Shown here: positions 1-13,000 of the stretch, one piece after another | Numbering within the stretch: the first letter of the stretch is position 1 | Layout: every line of letters starts with the position of its first letter | NCBI GenBank assembly: GCA_013397795.1 | Contig: VZTJ01005984.1 | Span: forward strand, 140,186 to 204,185 | Origin: Orthonyx spaldingii | Taxonomy: Eukaryota > Chordata > Aves > Passeriformes > Orthonychidae | DNA: 64,000 nt | Direction of reading: 5' to 3' | The notes under the pieces: generated by a model | The model's database searches: none | Seen by the model: the letters and a program-made list of their open reading frames with translations, nothing else | Told to the model about the DNA's origin: nothing | Program-made: the position numbers and the translations under genes

Positions 1-916
1 AGAATCACTTTCAAGACTATCCCTGACAGATGAAACTACAATTTAGGAGAAGAAACAAACAAACAAAAAAGTTATTTGTTTATTACAGAAAAGAGGACCA
101 ATGTTTCATTTCCTTTATCAAAAATTCCTTCCTTAAGGGGCAAGACCCTCAATGTTCTCAGCACAGATTAGGTAAAGAAGAAGCCACATGGTAAAATCTG
201 TATACTTTCTATAAAAATAGAAGCCACATGGTAAAATCTGTATACTTTCTATAAAAATACAAGCCACTGTGAGGCAGAAGGTCACAAAAGAAACTGCCAG
301 CAGTTATATCAAATAAACTCATGATCCATGACTTGAAGAGCATCAGGAACAGTATCTACATATTATCTATTTTGGGCAGATTTTAAAAACAAAAAATTAA
401 TCTGTCTTCCCTATAAAAATCACACAGCTTTCAAGAGCATTTGAAACAGATTGTTTAATCAACTCCATAAACTTACTAAATCTTTTTCAGCTCACTTGGT
501 CTAAAATGAAAACAAAGAGTTTTGAAACACTTGCTTATGTGCCTCAAAGTATTTTAACTCTTGAGGCAGAAAATACCATCCCTTTATGCCCAGGATGCAA
601 AAATGAAATGGCCATCACTTCAACACCGCAACAGACTGCCTACAATGCTGAAAGATGCCAACCAAATACACGCCCCTATTTCCCATGTAAACACCCATGG
701 CCTTTGAATTCAACCATCAGATGAGCTATCCACAAATTCTGCACAACTTTATTAAATTGTAACTATCTACAGAAGATCTTCACAGAGGATTCTGTTAACA
801 GGGATATGATTTACTGGATTTACTAGTTTTCAGAAGAAAGCTCCCCATTTTTCACAGGTTAATTACTAGATTCCTTCTAGTATTCTGCAGGCAAAACCTC
901 ACACTCTGGAGCTTAC
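1..916 (-). other. Partial TBC1D8B intron 18, no exon seen
   Basis: AT-rich intron sequence downstream of exon 18. No further TBC1D8B exon or other gene is recognisable. It holds a 40-bp tandem duplication (listed separately). Confidence 0.7.
181..267. repeat. 40-bp perfect tandem duplication
   Basis: A unit beginning AAGCCACATGGTAAAATCTG at 181 recurs without mismatch at 221, and a third partial copy (AAGCCAC) starts at 261. Period 40 bp, about 2.2 copies, inside a TBC1D8B intron. The perfect identity suggests a recent duplication. Confidence 0.95.
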
Positions 917-1000
917 CACTGAGTTGGCTGAAGTGGATCAATTCTTCTTTTGAAAGACAATCCCCTTTGGAAGGGCTTAGAGATTCTACTTCAGTAAAAG
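917..1000 (-). CDS. TBC1D8B: TBC1D8B exon 18 (last exon visible)
   Basis: Encodes FTEVESLSPSKGDCLSKEEL and IHFSQLS. Acceptor TACAG|CT and donor AGTG|GTAAG. The following exons were searched for on the minus strand of 1-916 and not found, so the C-terminus lies beyond the window. Confidence 0.9.
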
Positions 1001-4000
1001 CTGTAATAAATGATTGAATACAGTGGGTTTGTGCCACCCAGGCTTTACCAAAGCCACGATAATGATGACAAAGACCAGAAATAGCTCTCCCCAAATGCCA
1101 CTGCTTCTCACTTACCAGGAGGGATGTGCAACTTAAAAAGAAGCTTGAGTTTGTCAGTGAAGCTTCCATTATACATCGTATCTGTTAGAGGAAAGGACAG
1201 TCTAGTCAACTGGACCAACCTTTAAAACTCCCTCTTAACCTAAACAAATACAACCCAGGGTGGCTAGAACTGGACATGTGCCCTACCTTACAGGGATTTT
1301 AATTAGAGATGAAGCTTAAGGAAAGCACTATCACCTGTGGCTGAGCCGGGGCTTAGCTTGCACTGAAGAAAGAACAGTAATAATGTCTATATCTTACTAA
1401 AATAAAACCACAGCACCAAAGAGATATAGCATTAACATCTCAGCATTTCCCTTAAGTTTTTGTTTCCTGAACAATACCACTTTGAAAACAAGACGAAAGG
1501 AACAGAGCACTGAGTCAAGAAAACTTTCAGTTCCCCAGAGGTATAAGGCATTGGGCATCCTGCACAATCTGTGTATAAGATGACTCAGTATGAAGATTTA
1601 TCATAAACCAAACAGGCTGGGCAATGACATCAGACCATTCTTAATTTTTTCATATTTTGATGGCCAAGCCATACTTGAATTTAATCTCCAATAGGCAATT
1701 ATTCTGTCTGTGATAAAAATCACACTATCTGACCCTGTGTTAGAAGACTAAGTCTCTGTAGTTCTTTGTATAGCGTATGGAAGGTGATGCACCCCAGGAC
1801 TACTCCCAGGAGCCTTCTGAATGTGCTCATGTATGTGTTGTTGCCATACCAAGAACACAGGCAAATTGTTTGAAGTTTATAAGGCAGTTGGAGCCCTCAT
1901 CCATCAGTCGGAATGTCCACAGGGCCAGGGAGTCTCTGTTTGCACAGTGTGACCAGGGGCTCAAGAGATGGTAGAGAACCCTGAACTGCTGGCAGTCAAT
2001 CTGATACTGGTCAAGGTAGGGTAGACTGGCATCGTGATGTTGCAGGACAGGACTATTTACACTCCAGTAACAGGAAAGAAAGTGCTCCTTCTGCAAAGCA
2101 AAGATAAAACATTAAGTTTTAGGAAACAGCAAGTCTCTCTGGCAGAAAGGCATTAAGAGTTAACGATGTAATCAGATTTATAGCTGGCATGTAAAACATA
2201 TATTGAGTCCAACCTCTATTTATTAAAACTATTTCCAAGCCTACAGTTCAGATGGCTGTTTAGTAAGTGAAGAAAATGGCGCATTACCTTGAATAATTCA
2301 TAAAGCTCTTCAAGATCACTAGGACTGAATTTTACTTCTTGAGACACAACACGTAGCTGAAACAAAATTTTTTAAAAATTAATTAATGGGTTTTCCCTCT
2401 TTGGAATAAGCCCATAGAATAAAATTATGGGAGACTTAACATTACATTAAGAGATACTGTTTGCATATTCCACGTTTTGGCATGTCACAAGTAGAAGTAA
2501 GAATAGCACTTTTTTTAAAAATTAGTCAGAAGATTATAGATTAAAATAAATAATTTCTCAAAAAAAGAGAAAAGCTTAAAGCTAGTCACATTACTAACAT
2601 ATATGGATCCTACACTATGAAACCCAGGAGATAAAACTCAATTATATATAATGACATAACATATAACTTCCTTTAAATGGGCAAATGCATGTTCAGCTCT
2701 CAATGGTGAAACTGAATTTTCATTTTTTTTAATTAAAAAACTGTTCTTTTTAAAACAAAGTTTGCTGGAAGATCAGTTTCCATCTACACAATATATATGT
2801 TTTGTAAAATGAAATACAACAATACCATCTTAGCGTAACCACCAGCATTTAGTTTCTCTTGCTATAAGCCACATTTACTACAGAAAGAAGCACTGGGTGG
2901 TAGACAGACTAGTATTATCATCAGGTGTTGGAAATGAGCCACTGAAGAAAACAGGCAAAAAAGGAAGCTCCTCACAACCTCCACCTTCATTCAGCAGTGT
3001 GAACTGAAAGGATGAGATAGGCTGATGGAGAGATGACACGTTACCAGACATTCACACACATCACAGACAAAACGCAACCCCTGTTGAATGCACCTCTTCA
3101 GTGCTGCTCCCCAGAGTAAAAATGCAGGCGCTTAATTGTTTTACTGTACGGTGCTCTGTGCTTCTAAGAGAAATGCATTAACATCAGCAGATTGAAATAT
3201 AGGTCAGCCTGTTCCAAGCCACACAAAGTGTGAGAGATATTCCAGTCTTTAGAGGTGGCTGGGGATGGTGTTACTTGTAACAAGACCAGAAGGTCATGCT
3301 GTGATTCACAGACTGAAAACATCACAGGCCAAGCCTCAGTTAACAGACAACCTGCAGACATGAGGGGGTTCAGTGCATAAAATCATGTATTTGTCCCCGG
3401 AAACTGTAGCTCTTCTCAGAACCTTCCAAAAGGGAATTAATTCTATCCGAGAGAAGGCTGAAACTTCCAAGTCACTCACCACATTCTGCTTGGTTGTAGC
3501 TTCCAAGGTCTGGATCACATAAAGCCTGTTCCTGCAGCGCAAGCTCTCAACATCCTCATAGCAAATATCGCCGTATCTCTAAGAAGAAAACACCATTCCA
3601 TGCAATCAACTGTTGGGAGACACATCTAAACAGGTATTTTTGTCTTTCTTGCATCTAAGCACAATACAGGCACAGACACAAAGGAAGATCACAGAAACTC
3701 TTAGGAAAAAATAGTTTATTAGAGCACAAGCGTTCTCCCCAACCAGTGCAACTTTTAAAAGGGTGTTTAAAAAGTGTTTCAGAGAGCAACGGAGAAAGAA
3801 GAAACTGGAGTAGTTGCCTGTGTGGGAAGACAAAGGAAGGGATTTTACTGCATGTTGGCTCTATACCCAACTCTGCTATCACATGGTGACCACCTACTGC
3901 AAGGCGGCAAAGTCTGAGATGTCCATATGGTCAGGGACTGAAGCTCACTTTAGTGAAGTTAAGAAATTAGCTAAGTAATTTCTGAATCATTCCTAGCTAC

Positions 4001-7000
4001 CTCTGTAATTTCTGAAGGACAGGGACGGTGTCTGAGCACTGGAGTAGAATAAATGCATTTACCTTTAAGGAAAAGTGGGATAGGAGTCAAAAACAAATTA
4101 CCAGAGAAATCATGGAAGAAATTATTAAACAATTAAAATCTAAATAGAAACAAGGAAATCAAAAAAGGACATTCTTTATCAAAACCATGTCAAATTGTTT
4201 TAATTTCCTTCTATGAGGAAATTCAGCAGAACTGAAACAGCAGATTCAACTTCTTTTCTGTAAGTTTTTTAACACTTTTCAGAAGCACAGGCAATCAGGA
4301 AGACATGGCCACCATGCACTATGGGCAAAACTGCTTCTAATAACAAACTTTGAGAACAAATGAGTGATTAACAAACAAACTAGGCAGGACTTCCAGAAGC
4401 TTCTCTGCAGTGTGTTTGTTCCCTTATCAGCAATGCCCTTTAAACAAGATATGAAAAATTGCAACACAGACAAAAAAGTCTGAGCAATTCACTTCGATGA
4501 AAGGTTAAAGGAACTGGTTGTATTAAATCTGGAAAGAGATCTGGCAACTCTCTTTTGGGAGAGCAATCTTTAAGACTCATTCTTCTCACTTAGAGTCATG
4601 ATGAGGCTGGACTCCAAGTGAGCAGCCTGATCTAGCTGTCCCTGATCACTGCAGGAGCATTGGATTAGATGGTCTTTAAAGGCCCCTGTCAACCCAAATG
4701 ATTCTATAATTGATTCTATAACCAGACTTGGCAGCGTAAATGATGAACAACCACCTAACAGCAACAAGGAACTACAGAGAAAACCACAACCAACTCTTTT
4801 CAATGGTGTTTTATGAGCATCCAAGAGAAATTATACTGGATATTTTCCCACAGGGGCAGTGAAACACTATAATGGACTAAAGCTTTTGCAGATTTTCTTT
4901 TGTTGAACTGTTTTAACAACATTAGACTTTATAAAGGATGATCTGGGTGGATGCTGGACAGGAAGCTGAACTGGACGACCTGCGGAGTTTTCTTCCAGAA
5001 CTACCAGCATCCTTCTGGCTTGAAACAAAGCGGAAGCAGAGAGAAATTGTATCTCTGAAGCATAACTCATTCACTGGTCTGGCTTCTGACACTGATACTG
5101 TGCAATGGCCTTAGTAAGAATATAAATACATGTATAATGTAAGTCCGAATTAACATAATGTGATAAAATGTTACACAGTCTTCCATTCTGTAGGTAAACA
5201 TGACTTCTTCATGCCTGATTAGACTGACAAAGAATCTGCATTTTTGCCTGAGTCAAAGGCATGAAACTGAACTACATTTTAGAATTCAACTCCATACTTT
5301 TTCATTTAAGTTCATTTATCTTGTGAACACCTGTACAAAACAACATTATCACAGAGAGTAGTATGAAAATAAAACCCTTCACCAGACCACAACTGTGTTG
5401 AAATTAACTGTCTAGTCAAAATAGGAAGCAGGATATTGACTTTTACTTTGTATGAGCAGTTCTTAAATACGAGATACTTGTCAGCACTGAAGAAACTCAG
5501 TTTCAACTGAAGATAATAATTTGCATATGAAAAAGGGGCTGTGAGATAAAAACTGGGATATGGACCTAAGAACAGGGCTATCAGCTTGGAAGTGGAAGAT
5601 TAAGGTTCAAAGATCTGCCCAAAACAATGTTCAAAAGCCATACCAAATCAGAGACTATTGCTTTGGTGCACTCTCCTGCAGAAGAAAGCGAGTTTTTGTT
5701 TTTCAGTCATGATTCCATCTCTGTGAAAGCTTCAACTTACACTTCTGAATGCAATATACAGCACTTCATTATTATCAACATCTCTGGTCTCTATTCTGCA
5801 AGTATTCATCCTCACTTTGAGATCTCATCAAGACAGGAAAGATCCATAATAGCTTGCAACTTTTTTTTCAAGAATCTTAAAGCATTTTCCAAACATGATT
5901 CTTCAGTACAACATTCTTGTAACACAATATTATAGCAGAACACATTTTTGTATGATTAACACAGTGCTATAAAGACAGTTCAAAGAGAAATTGAGTTTCT
6001 GATTCTTGTCATTGTTCACCCCATTAAAAGCAACACCTTCTTCTCAGAAAAAAAATCAAAGAAAGTTTCTAAATTGTACAAATTACAGTTACTTAATCTT
6101 TTCTGAGTCAAGGTCAGGAGATCTTTTCTAAAGAGATATACTGAGGATTTTTTACTAGAAACGTGACTGAGAATCAGAAAACAAAAGTAGTATCACACAG
6201 ATAAAAGACACCAGTTAACAGAAAAAGCAAAATATGAACGTGTCTTTTCTCTCAGCTTGCCCTTCACTTCAGGTGGGCTGAGCAGAAACCTATCTACAAA
6301 TGGATTAATACTCTGATTCACATTATGGCAAGGGAAAAAAATGTCTCATGGAAATATGGGGACAAAAAGGAGAAACTAGATGTATTTCCTCCTCAATGCT
6401 GAGCTCCAAAGCTTAACATTGCAGAAAATAAACTTGCAAATTGAAAGAAAGTACTAAAAGAGCATAGCTGATCTTCCTCACCCAACATATCTCTAGATGT
6501 CATTTAACCCATACCATAAACTACACAAGTACACAGTTTCCCATATACGTTGTTATGTGAAAAGTTACCAGTATCTGCAATGTGTAGTAACCAGTCTCAA
6601 ATTAGTATAACACAAAGGCTATTTCTGCTGTATTTTGTCATGTAGTTAACATACTAATAATGTGAATGAGGGACTGTAATCCATGACCTGTGATAAATCT
6701 AGGGAACTCCAATAAGGACAGACTAGAAAGCACCTTCCTGGCAGTTAAAAACGCAAAAGAACAGAAAAGCAAACCTACCCCATAACCTATAAGGTTTCCA
6801 GTGAGGCCAAATTTCTACCAATCCAGACAGATTTTCTACCCTAGTTTGTACGACGCAACTGCACTGTTTTAAAGTAGCCCATGAAACATAAACACTGCAT
6901 GGGATGCAAAAACATACCCACAAGAACACATACTTCATTTGACTCTCGGATCAGATCAGTGATGTCCACTTTTGGATGGTCACTCTTTGTATCGTTGAGG

Positions 7001-10000
7001 TTGGAGCCTTGCTGCACAGCTGCAGGCAAAGGACTGTCTTTGTTAGTGACACTGTCAAAAAATCTGCACAAAGCAAACACACGAGAAATGAGCAGGAACC
7101 AGTTTAACACAATAAAACAATAGCATTGGCATCTATTGAAGAAAAAGTGTGCACAGAACGGGAAAAGGCAAAGAATATCAGAGTCAGTAGCACAAATGTG
7201 CAGTAATAGTAACAAAGATATACAAACATGGCAACTGCCCACCCAGAGAAGGTCTTAGAGCTTCTAGTTTTGGGAGTTTTTAAGACTGAGCTTATGTGAT
7301 CTAGTACTAGCAGTAATCCCCTTTTGAGTGGGAAGTTAAACTAGACTTTCTAAGATCCCTTCCACTTGGCACTTCCCTGGTTTTCTAATCCATATTGCAA
7401 GGTTGTACTAACTGTGACAGAAAAGAAGGTATGTCCTGAACTGTGAATAAGACAATCTTAATTCCCCCAGATGTATAAGCCAAAGACATTCCTGATCTGT
7501 ACCTGTTTATCACACCTACATAACCAGCCTAAATAGATCCAGTGGGGAGGCCTGATTTTACAATAAACACCAGACTGTATGGTCTCATAACAAAATCTAC
7601 ATTTTCCTCAGTAATTCTGTAGCTTCTACCCCATTCAAACATGCAACATGTAAAAGCCTCACTAAACAGAAATTCTTATTATCAGTTCCTAACAGTCGTA
7701 ACTCCTATAGCATGGTGACTTTGCTGTTTTAATACTCAATGGTACACAACCACAGCATCAACAAGAGAATTTAGTTATTGAAGAAAAAACTGTCCAAGTT
7801 TTGTTTGCAGTATATCAGTTTAAAATGCCCTTTATGTTGCTAACATGGAAAAAATATCTCATCATGATTGAACTTATCACATTTTTTGGTCTTATTTCTG
7901 TTTTAAGCCATTAACAGCAGAGGATTCAGCAGCCTAAACCACAAGAACTGAGCTGAAGAATTCACTGTCTGTAAGTTATGCCTGAACTGTCTGGAACAGT
8001 CATAATGTGCTTTAAATCATCTCCTCATTAGGGAAAGCTGCCTTCTATACATTATATAAATTCGAGGTAAAAAGCAGATTGCTTTTTCTTTAAAATTCAC
8101 AAAATAGTTTTGGTTTTAGAAGAACTTGAATGTAGGACAGGATTTTCAGAGGATCCAGGCCCACTTTCCAGCCACCACTTCCAGAATTTAAGCCTGAAAT
8201 CAACACTAATTCCTTTGAAGCCTTTAGAAGTCTTGGTTAGATGTCTTCTCAGCTACCTCAAAATTACTTATCTATATGTAATTATAGCAGCTGCTATGTA
8301 GCCTGAAAAAGTAACAATTACACTGATACCTGTTGAGAACAGTGACTGCTTCTGCATCATCCTTACAAGTGAGCAACTTCTCCATGTTGTATTCCAACAC
8401 TGCAAGGCCCAGCTGCAAGACTGCCTTTATTCCATCATAGAAGAAACAGTCCACCACATTGACTGCACTTTCAAATGGCAGCACACTGATAAAAAGGGTA
8501 AGGAACCAGGAGAGAGAGACCGAGGAGAAAAAAGTCATGTCCATCATGTGGTCTGTCAACTGAGGCAGGTGAACCCTGATGAGCTCCTCAAACACTGCCT
8601 GATCTACCAAGGCACCTGCAGGGAAAGGATAACAAAACCACCACCCAAATCTTAATACAGAGAAGTACACTTTTCTCAGAACACCAGCCAGAAACAAAGC
8701 TCCTGTCCTAGTGCAGCTTTGTTGTACAAGCATACACAGGCCCAGCTGCAAGGAACCATTGGCTCCTTCCCCCATACTGGAAGCTGTGCTCTCCGTGCAT
8801 GGGGTCAGAGCCTTGGGCACGCTGCAAGTGTGTTGGCACTTTGGTGAGTGCATGGCTGCTGCCAGTGACTCTCCTGACAGCCAATACACTCCCTCTGCAA
8901 CGACAGAGAAACTTCACATCCCATTTTCTTCTAGCATATACACCTGTAAGAACGGCGTATGAGATCAAAGTCTAAGTCTGGACCTCCAGTAACTCCTTTT
9001 CCTTTATCTAAACTGGCTAAGTTTCAAATAAATAGTATGAATTGCAGTTATAATTCCAACTGAACAGTACAATAGTCTGACTATTTCCTGAGTAGTTATG
9101 CCTAGAATACTGACAATATCTGAAAACCACATCCACGCCTATTTAAGGAGGAGTCATGGGACATTCTCTGTAACCTCCATTTTCTACTCCACAATACTGA
9201 ACCAAATGCAATGGTTTCTCTCCATTGGTCAGTCTTCAGCTCATTCCTTACATTCGTTCTAATGAATAATCATTGACATTCAAGATAAATAAAAAGGCAG
9301 ATGGATGTTACCAATGATTCGACGATTGAAATAATCGGGGAGCATCCTTTCACACACAGCAACCAAAAGCCAGAATGCTTCCTCCTCTTTAGCATATAGC
9401 AGAAGCACTGATGTCAGAATATTCATTGCCTGCAACATTCAAACAGGAAAGGAAACATTTAAGAGAAAAGATAGCGAAAACACAACTGGTATTATTTCTT
9501 AGAATTTGTATTTCTGAAAGCACTTTGCAGCACATTTTTAAAGTGCTGGAATAACCTACAGCCATATCCAGGACAAGAGTTTTACTTCTATGTTATTAAA
9601 TACAGAAGAGAGTATTTAAAGCACATAAAAATATTTTTAAGTGCTATATGTCTGGTTAGAATGCAAATGCACATATGAAGTGGACATGACAGCATTTATA
9701 AACTAATTCAAGTACAATGTGAAAACTCATTTTACACAGTGGCATGAAATAAGTAAAGTAAGTGAACCACTAAGCAAGAAACTATTTCACATTTCTGTGA
9801 CAGATTTTATGAGGTGCTATGATACCGCCATCCTGTGCCAGTATTTCAACAACCAACACTAAGACTCTCAAAACTGCTGTACCTGACAATATCCAATTTG
9901 TGGATTCCTGTATGCATAAGCTGTAAGAACTCTTCTGAGTGCAGAAATTCCTGTGTCACTTTGAAAAGCAGGATGTTCAGGTAAGGAGCGACGCAAGTCT

Positions 10001-13000
10001 CGTTCAATTTCGTCAGTAGCCAAAGTGCACGTTCCTAGGGACTTTTCCACCAACTCAGTGTAATAACCACTGTTGGATGCCATATCATTTACAGCACCTG
10101 CCAATACATTGCATTGCATGGTATTACAGGACAACACTAAAGCAGTTATTTGATTGTTGCAATTTGTATAAAAATTTTGATGACTAGTGAGGTACCTCGT
10201 GAATCTCCAGATTAATGAAGTAATGTGTCAGAGTAATTCTACTGAAATTAATGGAATTACTCTGCAATGAAAATTGCCAGTGATGACTCCCAAAATGAAT
10301 CAATTATACTTGTTATGTGATACCTGAGAAGAGTAGCCAGAGTTCTCCTCTTAATGCCTCTGGGATGCCTCTTACAACTAGGTCTCGAGTCTTCTTTGTT
10401 CGAAACATACTGACCCCATGGCCCCGTTCTGCAAACAGGATGTTCCATGATTGTTCCTTCATTTTTTCTTTCAACTACGAAAGGCAGAAGATAACAAGCA
10501 TTAAGTATACTGGTAGATTCTCCCCAGGTTTCAGAGAACAAAAGTAAATTTTGCTCCCAGTCATATTCATATAAACTGGAAGCTGCAGCACTGGCATCCG
10601 TATTGATGTGTGAAATGAATGCTGAAGCAAATCAGAGCAAAATCCAGCCTATGTAGAGCACAAATTCAGCATAAAATGCCATCTCATACATGGCCTACTA
10701 TTCTTTAAAGTATACTAGATGAGACAGAAGGTAGATCTAACCCAGTATCCCATCTCACAGAAACCAGCAAGTGCCACAGCACAGTAAGGTCAAACAGACA
10801 TTTCTCTGAAGCAAAGCAATTGTTGATCGGGTGCTCCAGCTCATGTGAGGCTCCAGGGCTGAGACAGGGTGAATGTCACCACTACAGCTTCTGTGCATGC
10901 AGCACTAAGATTTAACATTGTTAAAGCAATTAAAGGTGCTGAAAGAAAAAGTAGATTTTGTTTACTTTTGTTCAACATAGTATAAAAAGGAGGATTTAAA
11001 AATCTGGACTCCCTTTTGTCCTGTCCAAAGGATATTTATTTTCTGGTATTTCTAATATAAAAAATTTCTTATCTTAATTTACCCAGTTCTGCTGAAAGAC
11101 TTATTTTGAAATAACACCTGTCTTCTTGCACATACTATGGTGAAGCAAAAACTAGATGTTCTGCTGCAAAACAACTACATAAATATTCTCCAGAGCATAA
11201 CTGTTAGACAGTGGTGCAGAAGAATGAAACAAGGAAGAAGTTAAGTAAATTTCTTACAACATTCTCCTTGTTAACAGAGAGTTTGTAGTGACTTTGTATC
11301 TTGAAAATTCAGATAGAAATGCAACATGTTCACTATCATAAAACAAACAGCCAACTCTTCCCTGAGGGGTGGAAGAGCAGGAGAAATTAACTCCATGAAG
11401 ATAAGGCGTATCATTTTTAAACAAGATGAGCAGAAAATTGAATGGAGCCATGAAGAAGCACCCTGTGGACTGCAAATACAGAAAATGTAGATGAAAGAAG
11501 ACTGGCAAAGCCCCAGTGGAAATCAGCAGCCTTGCTGGAATTCATTTTGGTATACTTCAGGCCTTTCCAATTCAATTCCAAAAACCATTGGCAATTTTAT
11601 CCCTTACCATTTTAGAGTTGAGGTTCTCAGCATCCTGAGGATGGTAGACAGTCATTAGTGCTTCTGTACTGACAGTTTTGCTGTTATCTCTCTGGCCCAT
11701 CTTTGACTGTCCTGCACCAAAATCCTTTCGACTGTCAGTGGCAGAACCAGTTGCAACCTTGAAAAAAATTTAACAGTGGTACTCAAAAATAACAAACAAT
11801 CCTCCAAGAAGCAGCACTGATACCAGACCATCATTGTTTATTAAATTACAGGTACCAGATACAGACTTATGAAATAAATGAAAAACAGCAGTCCCTGCTC
11901 TGCACAGCTGGGCTTTCAGGAGGCTGCACTTGGAAAAAAAAGCCATCTCTCGAGCAAAAAACAAAATTATCAAAGGAAAATATTCATAATGAGAACTGTG
12001 AATATGAAGATAGGGAGGCCTGACCATCCATCACCATCAAAAAAACTCATTCATACAATGAACTATATCGAAAACCTGAGCACACTTAAAAATCAGCATT
12101 AGAACTGGAGCTGTTTTTCAAAATTTGATGAAAAACAACGTAAAAGAACCCAAAACAGAATGCATTCACAGTAGCACCATTGTTTAACCTGTTCTTTCAC
12201 CTGGGCACAGTTATTTATTTTTCCAAACCTTAAACCTGAGGTACATGACTTATTCCTATCAACAAATTCTAAGAAATTAGAATTGCCAGAGCAATTACCT
12301 CAGTACTTATTATGTGTTGTGGACTTGCAGTTGCATTGCATTTCATTCTGAGCTTTGCTACAAGCTGTTCAAAATCTCTCACATCTGTGAAACGAAAAGC
12401 TGTTTTCCCTTTGGTACTAATGCTGACTCCTCTGTTGGCTGGATCTGTCTTATCCACCCCTGTGACCTATGGAATCAAGAACACATAAATCAAGCAAGAA
12501 ATTTTACCAGTATCGGGGACAGCATTATACCAGCTTACTTATAAAAGAGAAAACCTGTTAACAATACATGTGTAAATGAAACAGTGTATGAAGCACCACA
12601 CAAGCAGACTTGGTAACACAAGTTACAAGCTGAAATCTCAATTGCCTGTAGCTATTTTAGCAAAAGGCTCTAGTATTATGCAATAGATTTTTGAGAGTAC
12701 CAGAAATCTTTGAAAAGGTTTTCCCACCTGTGAGTGCTCAGCTTATTTGAAAACCTTGTCTCCTTTCATCCGCTGAAGCTGTTGCTTTTTTTCTTACCAT
12801 CCAAAAGCAGAGAAAACATGGCTTTCGTAAGTAATCAAATGAAACAAGTTTCACAAGACTGAATTTCCACTAAGAATGCCCTGTCATAACAGCTGTCACA
12901 ACACATAACAGCTGGAGCTGACTTTAATTGCCATGATGGAACAGTTACAAATTAGAGCAGTTAAAACACTTTAATCATGCAAGTACAAGTGTGACAATCA

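Noticed and set aside
10735..10870. Possible short interspersed repeat (AGATCTAACCCAGTATCCCATCTC...)
   Set aside because: It faintly resembles old amniote repeats, but I could not assign a family or ends.
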